A DNA stretch of 64,000 nt from Arthrobacter sp. B6. Lineage in GTDB: Bacteria; Actinomycetota; Actinomycetes; Actinomycetales; Micrococcaceae. Position numbers and translations under genes: made by a program. The DNA lies in the NCBI RefSeq assembly GCF_001663775.1, contig NZ_KV467168.1:945065-1009064 (forward strand). The letters run 5' to 3'. Shown here piece by piece: positions 9,330 to 17,651 of this stretch. Every line of letters begins with the position of its first letter. The first letter of the stretch is position 1. A model generated the notes under the pieces. That model had not been told where the DNA came from. It was given only the letters and a program-made list of their open reading frames with translations, and searched no databases.

Positions 9330-10336
9330 CCTTCCAGCCCGCTCAGGGAGTTCGGCCGGCCCAGGGCACGGTCAACGCCGTCGAGGATCCTGTCCAGCCC
9401 CGGCAGATGGTGCATCTCGAGTTTGGAATACGGGTACGGAATATCGAACCCGGTGACGCGGACGGGGGCCGCTTCAAGGTGGTAGAAGCACCGCTCGGTG
9501 ATGCTGGCGGCTACCTCTGCGCCAAGTCCGCCGGACTGCCCGGCCTCATGGGTGATCACCAGCCGGCCGGTTTTCCGGACCGAGGCCTCCACCGTGGCGT
9601 AATCCACCGGCGCCAGCGAGCGCAGGTCAATGACTTCGATGGATATGCCCTCGTCGGACGCCGCAGTGGCGGCGTCACGGGCTGTCTTCACCAGGGGTCC
9701 GTATGCCACGAGCGTCACGTCGGTCCCCTCAGCCAGCACGCGGGCCCGGTCCATCGGCAGCGCCGTGGCCAGGTCAACGCTCTCGTCAACTTCGCCTTTG
9801 TCGTGGTAGCGGCGTTTGGGTTCGAAGTACAGGACAGGGTCGTCGCTGGAAATCGCCTGCTGGATGACGGTGTAGGCATCCTGCGGGTTGGACACGGTGA
9901 CCACGCGGAGCCCCGAGGTGTGGGTGAAGTACGCCTCGGGTGATTCCGAGTGGTGTTCCGGTGAGCCGATGCCGCCGCCGAAAGGCACACGGACGGTGAT
10001 GGGCATCTTCACTGCGCCCTGCGTTCGGTAGTGCAGCTTGGCCACCTGGCTCACGATCTGGTCGAACGCGGGGTAGATGAAGCCGTCAAACTGGATCTCC
10101 ACCACTGGCCGGTAACCGCGGTACGCCAGGCCGACGGCGGTGCCCATAATGCCCGATTCGGCCAGCGGCGTGTCCACCACCCGGTGTTTGCCAAAGTCCT
10201 TCTGCAGGCCGTCGGTCACACGGAAGACGCCGCCGAGGGTTCCGATGTCCTCCCCCATGAGGATGACCTTGGGGTCGTTCTCAAGGGATTTGCGCAGGCC
10301 GGCGTTGATGGCGCGGGCAAAGGTCATCTGGGTCAT
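9326..10336 (-). CDS. bkdB: Branched-chain 2-oxoacid dehydrogenase E1 beta subunit
   Basis: 336 residues, normal for the family. Transketolase pyrimidine-binding and C-terminal domains are visible: MGEDIGTLGGVFRVTDGL, FPRDTPLAE-like VVDTPLAESGIMG, EIQFDGFIYPAFDQ and the C-terminal THEAGQSGGLGAEVAA. With E1 alpha it decarboxylates branched-chain 2-oxoacids using thiamine diphosphate and acylates the lipoyl arm of E2. Its start codon overlaps the E1 alpha stop by one base (TGATG), and its stop overlaps the E2 start, so the three subunits are translationally coupled. A second in-frame ATG lies nine bases downstream. Confidence 0.9.
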   Translation of the reverse strand: MTQMTFARAINAGLRKSLENDPKVILMGEDIGTLGGVFRVTDGLQKDFGKHRVVDTPLAESGIMGTAVGLAYRGYRPVVEIQFDGFIYPAFDQIVSQVAKLHYRTQGAVKMPITVRVPFGGGIGSPEHHSESPEAYFTHTSGLRVVTVSNPQDAYTVIQQAISSDDPVLYFEPKRRYHDKGEVDESVDLATALPMDRARVLAEGTDVTLVAYGPLVKTARDAATAASDEGISIEVIDLRSLAPVDYATVEASVRKTGRLVITHEAGQSGGLGAEVAASITERCFYHLEAAPVRVTGFDIPYPYSKLEMHHLPGLDRILDGVDRALGRPNSLSGLEG

Positions 10337-11511
10337 CAGCGTGCACCTTCTTGAGTCGTGGCTCCGGCGGGATCACCGAAGGAAGCCAGGTAACGGGAGT
10401 AGTGGTCCTGCTGCCGGTCAAGCCAGGAATTGGGTGAGCTGTAGACGTGCTTGAAGATGTCCAGCGGCTCCGGGTCCGGCATGCTGGTGCAGCCGTTGCG
10501 CATCTCGCGGGCCACGGCGTCGGCCCTGTCCTTCACATGCTGCTGCAGTTCCTCCGTCAGGAGTCCCTTGCGGTCCAGGAGGGACCTTACCCTGTCGATG
10601 GGGTCCTTCGCGGCCCAGTCCTCCAGTTCGTTGGCATCCCGGTACCGCGTGGGGTCATCGGCAGTGGTGTGCGGACCCATGCGGTAGGTGACGGCTTCGA
10701 TAAAGGTCGGTCCGCCGCCGTTCCGGGCCCGGTCCAGGGCGACCCGCGTGGCTGCCATCACGGCGAGGACGTCGTTGCCGTCCACCCGGAGGCTGGGGAT
10801 TCCGAAGCCGGTGGCCCTGTCTGCCAGCTGGATGTGGGACTGCAGCCGGACCGGTTCAGAGATGGCCCAGTGGTTGTTCTGGCAGAAGAAGACCACGGGC
10901 GCCTGGAAGCTTGCGGCAAAGACCATGGCTTCATTCAGGTCGCCTTCACTCGTGGCACCGTCGCCAAAGAATGTCACTGCAACGGAATCGGCACCGTCGT
11001 TCTGGATGCCCATGGCGTACCCGGTGGCGTGCAGGGTCTGTGCGCCAATGATGATCTGCGGTGTTGCCATGTTGATGGTGTACGGATCCCAGCCCGCCGA
11101 CGCGTTGCCGCGCCACACCCGGATGATGTCCGTCAGGTCCACCCCGCGGCAGTAGGCCACCCCGTTCTCCCGGTAACTGGAGAACACAAAGTCATCGTCG
11201 CGCAGCGCCCTTCCCGCGCCAACCTGCGAGGCTTCCTGCCCGAGCAGCGGCGGCCAGAGGGCGAGTTCGCCCTGCCGCTGGAGGGCGGTGGCTTCAACGT
11301 CGATCCGCCGCACCACGGCCATGTCCTCATAGAGGGAGCACAACCGCTCATCGGTGATGTCCTGCACCCAGGGATCGAATTCCGGATGGCTGATCCGCTC
11401 CCCGGCGGGGGTGACCAGTTGGATCAGGTACCGCCCGGCCCCATGGATTCCTGCACTGTTGCCCGGGCCTCCGGGGGTTGTTCCGCCATGGCCCGCTTCG
11501 TCTGTAGACAC
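10336..11511 (-). CDS. bkdA: Branched-chain 2-oxoacid dehydrogenase E1 alpha subunit
   Basis: 391 residues with a GTG start. The thiamine diphosphate motif runs from GDGATSEGDLNEA (from residue 183) to FFCQNN (to residue 213), which matches the E1 alpha family; the later YRMGPHTTADDPTRYR segment is the phosphorylation-loop region of branched-chain E1 alpha proteins. It is first in the bkd operon and is divergent from an Lrp/AsnC gene, the common arrangement for bkd control. The first 25 residues are Gly-rich and poorly conserved, so an internal start is possible. Confidence 0.9.
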   Translation of the reverse strand: MSTDEAGHGGTTPGGPGNSAGIHGAGRYLIQLVTPAGERISHPEFDPWVQDITDERLCSLYEDMAVVRRIDVEATALQRQGELALWPPLLGQEASQVGAGRALRDDDFVFSSYRENGVAYCRGVDLTDIIRVWRGNASAGWDPYTINMATPQIIIGAQTLHATGYAMGIQNDGADSVAVTFFGDGATSEGDLNEAMVFAASFQAPVVFFCQNNHWAISEPVRLQSHIQLADRATGFGIPSLRVDGNDVLAVMAATRVALDRARNGGGPTFIEAVTYRMGPHTTADDPTRYRDANELEDWAAKDPIDRVRSLLDRKGLLTEELQQHVKDRADAVAREMRNGCTSMPDPEPLDIFKHVYSSPNSWLDRQQDHYSRYLASFGDPAGATTQEGAR

Positions 11512-11606
11512 GATCGCCCCGCAACCTTCTCACGTCGTTTGACCGGCACTTAGGGACTTGTGGTCCTGCCGCCTTCCGGCCTCCCGGGCGCCGTTGCCCC
11601 GGATAT

Positions 11607-11624
11607 TTGTGACCCTACTCACAA
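11607..11624. promoter_or_regulatory. Crp/GlxR-like site between bkd operon and Lrp gene
   Basis: TTGTGA-CCCTAC-TCACAA is a perfect inverted repeat, and its core (11608-11623) fits TGTGA-N6-TCACA at every specified base. It lies in the 196-base divergent region between bkdA and the Lrp/AsnC gene. Known Crp/GlxR regulators use this motif; the Lrp protein could also bind here, but Lrp sites are usually less symmetric. Function is inferred. Confidence 0.55.
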
Positions 11625-11693
11625 TGCTCAATGGGTACAACCACCACGCAGATAACTGAGCACAATGCCCTGTTTACGGCCCGCAGACCGTGC

Positions 11694-11699
11694 TAGCGT
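11694..11699 (+). promoter_or_regulatory. -10 box (TAGCGT) of a probably leaderless Lrp transcript
   Basis: TAGCGT fits the actinobacterial TAnnnT -10 pattern. It ends 8 bases before the ATG at 11708, and there is no Shine-Dalgarno sequence between, so transcription would start at or next to the start codon. Confidence 0.5.
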
Positions 11700-11707
11700 T
11701 GCGCATT

Positions 11708-12181
11708 ATGCAAGCTTTGGATGGCACCGACACCCGCCTTCTTTCGGCCATGGCGCGGGATCCGCGCCGTACGGTGGTGGCACTCGCCCAGAAGCTGGGC
11801 CTGTCCCGCAACACCGTGCAGGCACGGATGGCCCAACTCGAGAAGAAGCATGTCTTCCTCTCCTTTGAACGGCGGATCAACCCGGTGTCGCTGGGCTATC
11901 CGCTGATGGCCTTCATCTCCGTCCACGTACAGCAGCAAAAACTGGGGCAACTCGCCCACGACCTCGCCAGTGTCCCGGAGATTTTGGAGGGCTACGGCCT
12001 GACCGGCTCCGCGGACCTGTTGCTGCGTGTGGTGGCCCTGGACGCCGAGGACCTTTTCAGGATCAACGGCAAGATCCTTGCGTGCGACGGGGTTGAACGC
12101 ACAGACACCGCCCTGGCCATGGGTGAGCTGATTCCCTTCCGCATCCAGCCACTGCTGGAGCGCGGCCCGGCGGACGCCTAG
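11708..12181 (+). CDS. Lrp/AsnC family transcriptional regulator
   Basis: 157 residues from the ATG at 11708; the frame is open to 11690, but the -10 box would then overlap the coding region. An AsnC-type helix-turn-helix (about 22-45, VVALAQKLGLSRNTVQARM) is followed by an AsnC/RAM ligand-binding domain. It is divergent from bkdABC and is the likely local regulator, comparable in position to BkdR of other bacteria, probably sensing a branched-chain amino acid. The effector and sign of regulation cannot be read from the sequence. Confidence 0.87.
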   Translation: MQALDGTDTRLLSAMARDPRRTVVALAQKLGLSRNTVQARMAQLEKKHVFLSFERRINPVSLGYPLMAFISVHVQQQKLGQLAHDLASVPEILEGYGLTGSADLLLRVVALDAEDLFRINGKILACDGVERTDTALAMGELIPFRIQPLLERGPADA

Positions 12182-12332
12182 GGTCCTTTCCCCGGGCAGG
12201 CTTGCCTTTCGCCGAATGACGGAGCGGGGCGGGCAGGGTTATAGGCTGGTCCAAGTTGAATCGAATGGGGTGCCGGTCAGCGGTTCCCGCAACGAGGCAG
12301 TCCCCCATGCACGCTGCCGGAAAGGCTCCATC

Positions 12333-13079
12333 TTGAGCAATCCTCAGGAACCGCACCCGCCGGGTCATGCCGACGCCGGTGCGCGGCCACCTGCGCCGCC
12401 GCGGCAGCCGCCTGCGCAGCCGAATGGGCCACCCCAGCTCGGTGCACCACAGACCGGGACACCGCAGTACGGAACCCCGCAGGAGCCCCAAAACGCCTAC
12501 GGGGCGCAGTTCGCACAGGGAAGCCCCCACGGCGGGCAGCATCAGCAGCCGGGCCAGTACCCCCAGCCAGGACAGTACCCCGGACAGTTTGGGGCACCCG
12601 GCCAGCACCCCGGGCCGTCGCCCTTTGGCCTGCCCGGCCAGCCTCCCGGCAAGGACCGGAAGAAGCTGTGGATCATCCTCGGCATCGCCGGCGGTGTGGT
12701 GCTCCTGGCAATCGTCGGAATCATTATCCTGGTCAATGTCCTCAACAGCGCCACCAACCAGGCGCGTGGACTCGCGGACGGCTTCACCCGGCTGGTGATC
12801 GAGGGGAACTCCGCCCAGGCCTACGACGACTACCTTGACCCCGCGCTCCAGGAACAGCTGTCGAAAGAGGACTTCATCGCCGGCGTCGAAAGCCTGGAGA
12901 TGGATGATACGTGCAAGCCGGTGTACAACGACTTCCAAGTCACTTCGGAGAACGGCGTCAACGCCGCAGATATTGCGGGCGTCATCACCTGCGACGGCCA
13001 GCAGGTTGACCTGGCCTACCGCTTCGAAGGCGCGGACGAGCTGAAGATGACCAACATCAAGCTCCGGCCGAAGGCCTAA
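12333..13079 (+). CDS. Membrane-anchored protein with Pro/Gln-rich N-terminus
   Basis: Unknown function. A TTG start at 12333 is preferred because GGAAAGG lies 7 bases upstream; the frame is open to 12216 but the extra 39 residues look non-coding. The 248-residue product has a long Pro/Gly/Gln-rich cytoplasmic segment (about 1-105), a lysine-rich stop, one membrane helix (about 112-137) and a compact extracellular domain of about 110 residues with a cysteine pair (DDTCKPVY and ITCDGQQ). The outer domain resembles small DUF4878/NTF2-like domains of actinobacterial membrane proteins; that is only a resemblance. It ends just before a strong terminator. Confidence 0.7.
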   Translation: MSNPQEPHPPGHADAGARPPAPPRQPPAQPNGPPQLGAPQTGTPQYGTPQEPQNAYGAQFAQGSPHGGQHQQPGQYPQPGQYPGQFGAPGQHPGPSPFGLPGQPPGKDRKKLWIILGIAGGVVLLAIVGIIILVNVLNSATNQARGLADGFTRLVIEGNSAQAYDDYLDPALQEQLSKEDFIAGVESLEMDDTCKPVYNDFQVTSENGVNAADIAGVITCDGQQVDLAYRFEGADELKMTNIKLRPKA

Positions 13080-13090
13080 GCACGCTGCCC

Positions 13091-13134
13091 AAGTGGACAT
13101 CCCCCGTGCCCAACGGCACGGGGGATGTCCACTT
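13091..13134. terminator. Bidirectional intrinsic terminator
   Basis: A perfect 20-base-pair stem (13091-13110 with 13115-13134) closes on a CAAC loop. The left arm starts AAGTGGACATCCCCC. It sits between the convergent membrane-protein gene (stop 13079) and the ActP-like gene (stop 13163), so it can serve both. Confidence 0.85.
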
Positions 13135-13162
13135 TAAGGGTGTGGTGCGTGGCTTGCCCGGG

Positions 13163-14779
13163 TCAGTGGTCCACCGCCTTCTCCGCGCCAACACCGGTGA
13201 GCGAGCGCACTTCCATTTCGGCCTGTTTGGCAGTGTCCTCGCGCTTCTTGTCCAAAACAGTGCCGAGCCAACCCAGCAGGAAGGCGAGCGGAATGGACAC
13301 GATGCCCGGGTTGCTGAGCGGGAACAGCGCGAAGTTGGCGCCGGGGATCATGGACGTCGTTGCGCCGGAAACCACCGGCGAGAAGGCGATCAGGATGATC
13401 GCGGAGCCAAGGCCGCCGTACATGCTCCACACTGCGCCCTGGGTGGTGAACCGGCGCCAGAACAGCGAGTAGACGATCGTGGGGAGGTTCGCCGATGCGG
13501 CGACGGCGAACGCGAGCGCCACCAGGAAGGCCACATTCTGGCCGTTCGCGAAGATGCCGCCGAGGATGGCCATAACACCTATGACCACCACGGTCCGCCG
13601 CGCTACCTTGACCTCCGTGTCGGCGTCGGCCTTGCCCTTGGAAATGACACTGGCGTAGATGTCGTGGGCGAAGGAAGCTGCGGCGGTGATGGTCAGGCCG
13701 GCCACCACGGCGAGGATGGTGGCGAAGGCAACCGCCGAGATGAAGCCCAGCAGCAGCGGCCCGCCCAGGTGGAAGGCCAGCAGGGGTGCCGCGGAGTTGA
13801 CGCCCCCCGGAGCGCCCTTGATGGTCTCTGCACCAACCAGGGCTGCTGCACCGTAACCGAGAACCAGGGTGAACAGGTAGAACAGGCCAATCAGCCAGAT
13901 GGACCAGACCACTGACTTGCGCGCTTCCTTGGCCGTGGGCACGGTGTAGAACCGCATCAGGACGTGCGGCAGGGCAGCGGTTCCCAGGACCAGTGCCAGG
14001 CCAAGGGACATGAAGTCCAGCTTCGAGGTCTCGGTCTTGCCGTACTGCAGGCCGGGGTTCAGCACCGCCGGGTTGCCGGCAGTGTCAACCGCCGCGCCGA
14101 GGAGGCTGGAGAGGTTGAAGCCGTAAATGGCGAGCACCCACAAGGTCATCACGCCCGCGCCGACGATCAGCAGGATCGCCTTGATGATCTGGACCCAGGT
14201 GGTGCCCTTCATGCCGCCGATCAGGACGTACATGATCATCAGGGCGCCGACGACGATGATGACCAGTGCCTGGCCGCCCCAGTCGCTGATGCCCAGCAGC
14301 AGCGAAATCAGGCTGCCCGCGCCTGCCATCTGCGCCAGCAGGTAGAAGAAGCAGACGGCGAGGGTGGAGATGGCGGCCGCGATCCGGACCGGACGCTGCT
14401 TCAGCCGGAAGGAAAGGACGTCGGCCATGGTGAACTTCCCGGTGTTCCGGAGCAGTTCGGCCACCAGAAGCAGCGCCACGAGCCAGGCCACCAGGAAGCC
14501 GATGGAGTACATAAAGCCGTCATAGCCGTTGACGGCAATAGCGCCGGTGATGCCCAGGAAGGAGGCCGCGGACAGATAGTCCCCGGCAATAGCCGTTCCG
14601 TTCTGGGAGCCGGTGAACGACCGGCCCGCAGCGTAGTAGTCCGCCGCGGTCTTGTTGTTTCGGCTTGCCCGCAGGACGATCACCATGGTCACGGCGACAA
14701 ACAGGCCGAAGATGCCCATGTTCAGCAGGGTGGTTTCCTTGAGGTCGGCGACGTCGACCGCCGTGGCAATCCCTATCAT
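13163..14779 (-). CDS. Sodium:solute symporter, ActP (acetate permease)-like
   Basis: 538 residues with about 13 hydrophobic segments, the usual layout of the SSS family. The N-terminal DYYAAGRSFTGSQNGTAIAGDYLSAASFLG block, the LPHVLMRFYTVPTAKEAR segment and the AAASFAHDIYASVI motif are characteristic of ActP/monocarboxylate permeases. It would import acetate or another short carboxylate with sodium or protons. Its ATG overlaps the stop of a DUF485 gene by four bases; the DUF485-actP pair is the standard arrangement (yjcH-actP). A LytS/LytTR two-component system lies upstream in the opposite direction. Confidence 0.88.
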   Translation of the reverse strand: MIGIATAVDVADLKETTLLNMGIFGLFVAVTMVIVLRASRNNKTAADYYAAGRSFTGSQNGTAIAGDYLSAASFLGITGAIAVNGYDGFMYSIGFLVAWLVALLLVAELLRNTGKFTMADVLSFRLKQRPVRIAAAISTLAVCFFYLLAQMAGAGSLISLLLGISDWGGQALVIIVVGALMIMYVLIGGMKGTTWVQIIKAILLIVGAGVMTLWVLAIYGFNLSSLLGAAVDTAGNPAVLNPGLQYGKTETSKLDFMSLGLALVLGTAALPHVLMRFYTVPTAKEARKSVVWSIWLIGLFYLFTLVLGYGAAALVGAETIKGAPGGVNSAAPLLAFHLGGPLLLGFISAVAFATILAVVAGLTITAAASFAHDIYASVISKGKADADTEVKVARRTVVVIGVMAILGGIFANGQNVAFLVALAFAVAASANLPTIVYSLFWRRFTTQGAVWSMYGGLGSAIILIAFSPVVSGATTSMIPGANFALFPLSNPGIVSIPLAFLLGWLGTVLDKKREDTAKQAEMEVRSLTGVGAEKAVDH

Positions 14780-15156
14780 TTGGCCACTCCACTCACGATG
14801 TTGCCGTTCTTATCAAACTCATGGCCCTCAATTTCATGGCGGATCTCAGCAGCAATCGGATCCAGCCGGCGGTTGGAGTAGCTGACGTACCAGCCGGTGA
14901 TGGCGAATGTGGAGACGAACTGGAGCAGGCCCAGGATCAGGCCGACGTTGATGTTGCCCCACACCTTGGTGGACATAAAGCCGACGGCGTAGTCCGCCAG
15001 CAGGACATACGCGAAATACCACAGCAGAAAGGCGACTGCCATTGGAAATACAAAGCTGCGGTGACGCTTGCGCAGTTCCTGGAACCGCTCTGTCGATTGG
15101 ACCTCTTCGAAGTCCACGGACGCCGCTGCATCCGGGGTCTGGGCATCATTACCCAT
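14776..15156 (-). CDS. DUF485 domain membrane protein (YjcH-like)
   Basis: 126 residues with two membrane helices (FVFPMAVAFLLWYFAYVLL and the INVGLILGLLQFVSTFAITGW region) and a charged N-terminus, matching DUF485 proteins such as YjcH. Its function is unknown; such proteins are almost always paired with ActP-type symporters and are presumed accessory subunits. It is first in the operon and its stop overlaps the symporter start. A Crp/GlxR-like site lies about 66 bases upstream of its start. Confidence 0.85.
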   Translation of the reverse strand: MGNDAQTPDAAASVDFEEVQSTERFQELRKRHRSFVFPMAVAFLLWYFAYVLLADYAVGFMSTKVWGNINVGLILGLLQFVSTFAITGWYVSYSNRRLDPIAAEIRHEIEGHEFDKNGNIVSGVAK

Positions 15157-15221
15157 CGTTCCTCCTCATTGAGACTTGCCTGGTTCACACCGGCAGGCGC
15201 CCCCACGCACCATGCGCCGGA

Positions 15222-15237
15222 TGTGACTGCAATCACT
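15222..15237. promoter_or_regulatory. Crp/GlxR-like site upstream of actP operon and LytS gene
   Basis: TGTGACTGCAATCACT matches TGTGA-N6-TCACA except for the last base. It is in the 181-base divergent region between the DUF485-actP operon and the sensor kinase gene, 65 bases from the former start. GlxR controls acetate uptake in corynebacteria, which makes this placement plausible. Confidence 0.5.
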
Positions 15238-15324
15238 GTGCGTCGTGACGGGCGGGACATACCAGAGGCATTGGGGGAACGCTCGCTCAACGGTTGCGAT
15301 GCTGCGACAAACGGCACCCGCCGC

Positions 15325-15330
15325 TACGCT
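15325..15330 (+). promoter_or_regulatory. -10 box (TACGCT) of a probably leaderless kinase transcript
   Basis: TACGCT ends 7 bases before the ATG at 15338 with no ribosome binding site in between. The same CCGCCGCTACGCTGGG context recurs upstream of the subtilase gene at 51618. Confidence 0.45.
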
Positions 15331-15337
15331 GGGCACC

Positions 15338-16528
15338 ATGCCGGACTCCCCTCTCCTCACCGCAGCAGCCGTCGCGGTGATTGTGTTGGCGATTGCCGTC
15401 GTCGTCGGCGTGGGAATCAAGGTGCTGCGGTCCTTCCGTGAGCTGGGCACCGACGCCGAGCGGGCCACCTACAACACGCTCCACGCCGCGTCCCGTGCCG
15501 GGCAGCACCTGCGCACCGGACTGAATCCGGCGGGCGCCGCGAAGGCGTGCCGGCAGTTGCGGAACCTCCTGGGCTGCGATGCCCTGGCCATCACGGATAC
15601 CGCCGTGGTGCTGGCCTGGGACGGTGCTGGAGAGGAGCTGAAACCGCTCCTGATGGGCCTGGCCGCGGACGTACTCGCCAGCGGGAGGACCACCGTGATC
15701 CAGGCCCGGGACCTGGGCGTGGACTTCGCCCCGGGCGGGCTCGCTGCTGTGATCGCACCGGTGAAGGCCGGCTCCCGGGTAGTGGGCGTGGTGGCTGCCT
15801 TCACACCGGCGGCGGGCGCGGGCCTGGTCCGCGCCACCGGCGAAGTGGCCGACTGGGTGGCCGTCCAGGTGGAACTCGCCGAACTGGATGCCTCCCGGAC
15901 GCTGCTGATGGAAGCGGAAGTCCGGGCCCTGCGGGCGCAGATCAGCCCGCACTTCATCTACAACTCGCTCAATGCCATCGCTTCGTTCATCAATACCGAC
16001 CCGGCGCGGGCCCGCGAACTGGTTGTGGAGTTCGCGGACTTCACCCGGTACTCCTTCCGCCGCCACGGCGACTTCACCACCCTCGCCGAAGAGTTGCGCT
16101 GCATCGACAGATATCTGTTGCTGGAGCGTGCCCGCTTCGGCGAACGCGTCCAGGTCAGCCTCCGGATTGCACCTGAAGTGCTGGGCACCGTCATCCCCTT
16201 CCTGAGCCTGCAGCCGCTCGTGGAGAACGCGGTGCGGCACGGGCTCGAGGCCAAGGAAGGTCCCGGCCACATCAGCATCACTGCCAATGATTCCGGCGCC
16301 TTCGCGGAGGTCACCATCGAGGACGACGGCGTGGGCATGGACCCTGCCCAGCTCCAGTCCATGCTGGCCGGGCATACGGACGGCGACCATGTGGGGCTGC
16401 GCAACGTTGATGCCCGCCTGCGGCAGGTCTACGGCGACGACCACGGCCTGGTGATCGAGACGGCGCCCGGCGAAGGGACCCTGATCACGATGCGCGTGCC
16501 CAAGTCCCAGCCGGGCCACGACGCCTGA
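15338..16528 (+). CDS. LytS-type sensor histidine kinase
   Basis: 396 residues from the ATG at 15338; upstream in-frame codons are poor candidates because of the -10 box. One N-terminal membrane helix (about 8-30), a GAF-like sensor region (about 40-170), then a His_kinase domain with ISPHFIYNSLNAIASF (phospho-accepting histidine about H205) and a HATPase_c domain with LQPLVENAVRHG and DDGVGM. The single helix contrasts with the multi-helix 5TM sensors of classical LytS. Its partner response regulator follows after 46 bases. The pair lies between two sodium:solute symporter loci, so it probably senses a carbon source and controls one or both transporters, as BtsS/YpdA systems do for pyruvate uptake; this is inference. 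Confidence 0.85.
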   Translation: MPDSPLLTAAAVAVIVLAIAVVVGVGIKVLRSFRELGTDAERATYNTLHAASRAGQHLRTGLNPAGAAKACRQLRNLLGCDALAITDTAVVLAWDGAGEELKPLLMGLAADVLASGRTTVIQARDLGVDFAPGGLAAVIAPVKAGSRVVGVVAAFTPAAGAGLVRATGEVADWVAVQVELAELDASRTLLMEAEVRALRAQISPHFIYNSLNAIASFINTDPARARELVVEFADFTRYSFRRHGDFTTLAEELRCIDRYLLLERARFGERVQVSLRIAPEVLGTVIPFLSLQPLVENAVRHGLEAKEGPGHISITANDSGAFAEVTIEDDGVGMDPAQLQSMLAGHTDGDHVGLRNVDARLRQVYGDDHGLVIETAPGEGTLITMRVPKSQPGHDA

Positions 16529-16562
16529 GCCACGCTTTCCGATTCCTGCCACCTCCGGCCGA

Positions 16563-16568
16563 TAATGT
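16563..16568 (+). promoter_or_regulatory. -10 box (TAATGT) close to response regulator start
   Basis: TAATGT ends 6 bases before the ATG at 16575. The AGGACC between could also be a weak ribosome binding site for read-through from the kinase gene. Confidence 0.35.
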
Positions 16569-16574
16569 AGGACC

Positions 16575-17297
16575 ATGATTAATGTCCTCGTCGCCGATGA
16601 CGAGTTACCCGCCGTGGAGGAACTGGCCTACCTTCTCGGCCGGGACGACCGCATCGGCATCATCCACCGTGCCACCTCCGGGTCGGAAGCGCTGAGGGCC
16701 CTCACCACGGAATCAGTGGACGCCGTGTTCCTGGATATCCATATGCCGGCTGTGTCCGGCCTGGACATTGCCCGGGCCATCGCGCGCAGCGGCCACCCGC
16801 CGGCTGTGGTGTTTGTCACCGCGGACGAGGACTGCGCCCTTGAGGCATTCGAGCTAGCCGCGGTGGACTACCTGCTGAAGCCGGTCCGCGCCGAACGGCT
16901 GTCCCGCTCAGTGGGGCGGATCAGCGAACTGCTGCGCGACGGCGGCGGCCCGGCACCGGAAATGATCACCGTGGACCAGGGCGGTACCACCCGGATGATC
17001 AGGCGCGACGACGTCACGTACGTCCAGGCCCAGGGAGACTACGCACGGCTCCACACAGCTGATGCGAGTTACCTCATCCGGGTGCCCTTGGCCGACCTGG
17101 AGCAGCAGTGGGCGGAGGCAGGCTTTATCCGCACCCACCGGTCCTACCTGGTGGCCCTGAAGCACGTGGCATCGATGAAGCTGGCCGCGGACGGACCAAG
17201 CGTCACGGTCGCCGGGGCCAACCTCCCCATCAGCCGCCGGCACCTGCCCTCCGTGCGGGAGAAGCTGGAAGCAACCCGCATCCGGCCGCAGTCATGA
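16575..17297 (+). CDS. LytTR family response regulator
   Basis: 240 residues: a receiver domain (about 1-120) with the acidic pair DD at 8-9, phospho-acceptor D54 in FLDIHMP and the conserved K in LLKPV, followed by a LytTR DNA-binding domain (about 135-237) with YVQAQGDYARL and FIRTHRSYLVAL. LytTR proteins bind paired direct repeats upstream of target genes. It follows the LytS-type kinase and its stop overlaps the start of the next membrane-protein gene (ATGA), tying the two-component system to the downstream transporter. I could not identify convincing LytTR boxes by eye. Confidence 0.9.
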   Translation: MINVLVADDELPAVEELAYLLGRDDRIGIIHRATSGSEALRALTTESVDAVFLDIHMPAVSGLDIARAIARSGHPPAVVFVTADEDCALEAFELAAVDYLLKPVRAERLSRSVGRISELLRDGGGPAPEMITVDQGGTTRMIRRDDVTYVQAQGDYARLHTADASYLIRVPLADLEQQWAEAGFIRTHRSYLVALKHVASMKLAADGPSVTVAGANLPISRRHLPSVREKLEATRIRPQS

Positions 17298-17644
17298 CTC
17301 GGGTCCGGGTCACCGCCCCGCTCTCCGCTGCGCGGCCGGCAACGCTGTCGCGGGAAGCAGCCGAGGAATCGGAAGTGGGCCAGCTTTTTGTCAGGTCGCT
17401 CATCCGCACCCAACTCCGCCTGGCTATCGTGGTGGCCGGAGGCTTCCTGCTGATCCTCTGCGCGTTTCCGTTGCTCCTCGCGGCTGTACCGGGCCTGGCC
17501 GGGGCCCGCGTGGCCGGAATCCCCTTCGACTGGCTGCTGCTGGGTGCCGGAATCTACCCGGTGATCGGCCTCAGCGCCTGGTTGTACGTCCGTACCGCCG
17601 CGCGAAACGAAGTCCGGTACCGCGACCTCGCCGAGGACAAGTGA
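17294..17644 (+). CDS. Small two-helix membrane protein, putative symporter partner
   Basis: 116 residues from the ATG at 17294, which overlaps the response regulator stop by four bases; the open frame further upstream lies inside that gene. Two hydrophobic helices (about 43-65 and 79-98) are separated by a short loop, and a polar tail follows (RNEVRYRDLAEDK). I do not recognise a named family, but the size, two-helix layout and placement 7 bases before a sodium:solute symporter mirror the DUF485-actP pair on the other side of the two-component genes. A role as accessory subunit of the downstream symporter is likely. Confidence 0.8.
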   Translation: MTRVRVTAPLSAARPATLSREAAEESEVGQLFVRSLIRTQLRLAIVVAGGFLLILCAFPLLLAAVPGLAGARVAGIPFDWLLLGAGIYPVIGLSAWLYVRTAARNEVRYRDLAEDK

Positions 17645-17651
17645 TCCTGCC

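Noticed and set aside
11607..11624. Palindrome first read as the Lrp operator of the bkd divergon
   Set aside because: The exact TGTGA-N6-TCACA symmetry fits Crp/GlxR better than Lrp, so it is reported as Crp/GlxR-like with Lrp as an alternative.
15157..15337. LytTR binding boxes between the actP operon and the kinase gene
   Set aside because: I could not find a convincing pair of direct repeats fitting the LytTR pattern by eye; only the Crp-like site stands out.
17108..17293. Extended N-terminus of the small two-helix protein inside the response regulator gene
   Set aside because: The region encodes the LytTR domain in another frame; the ATG at 17294 with ATGA overlap is a normal coupled start.
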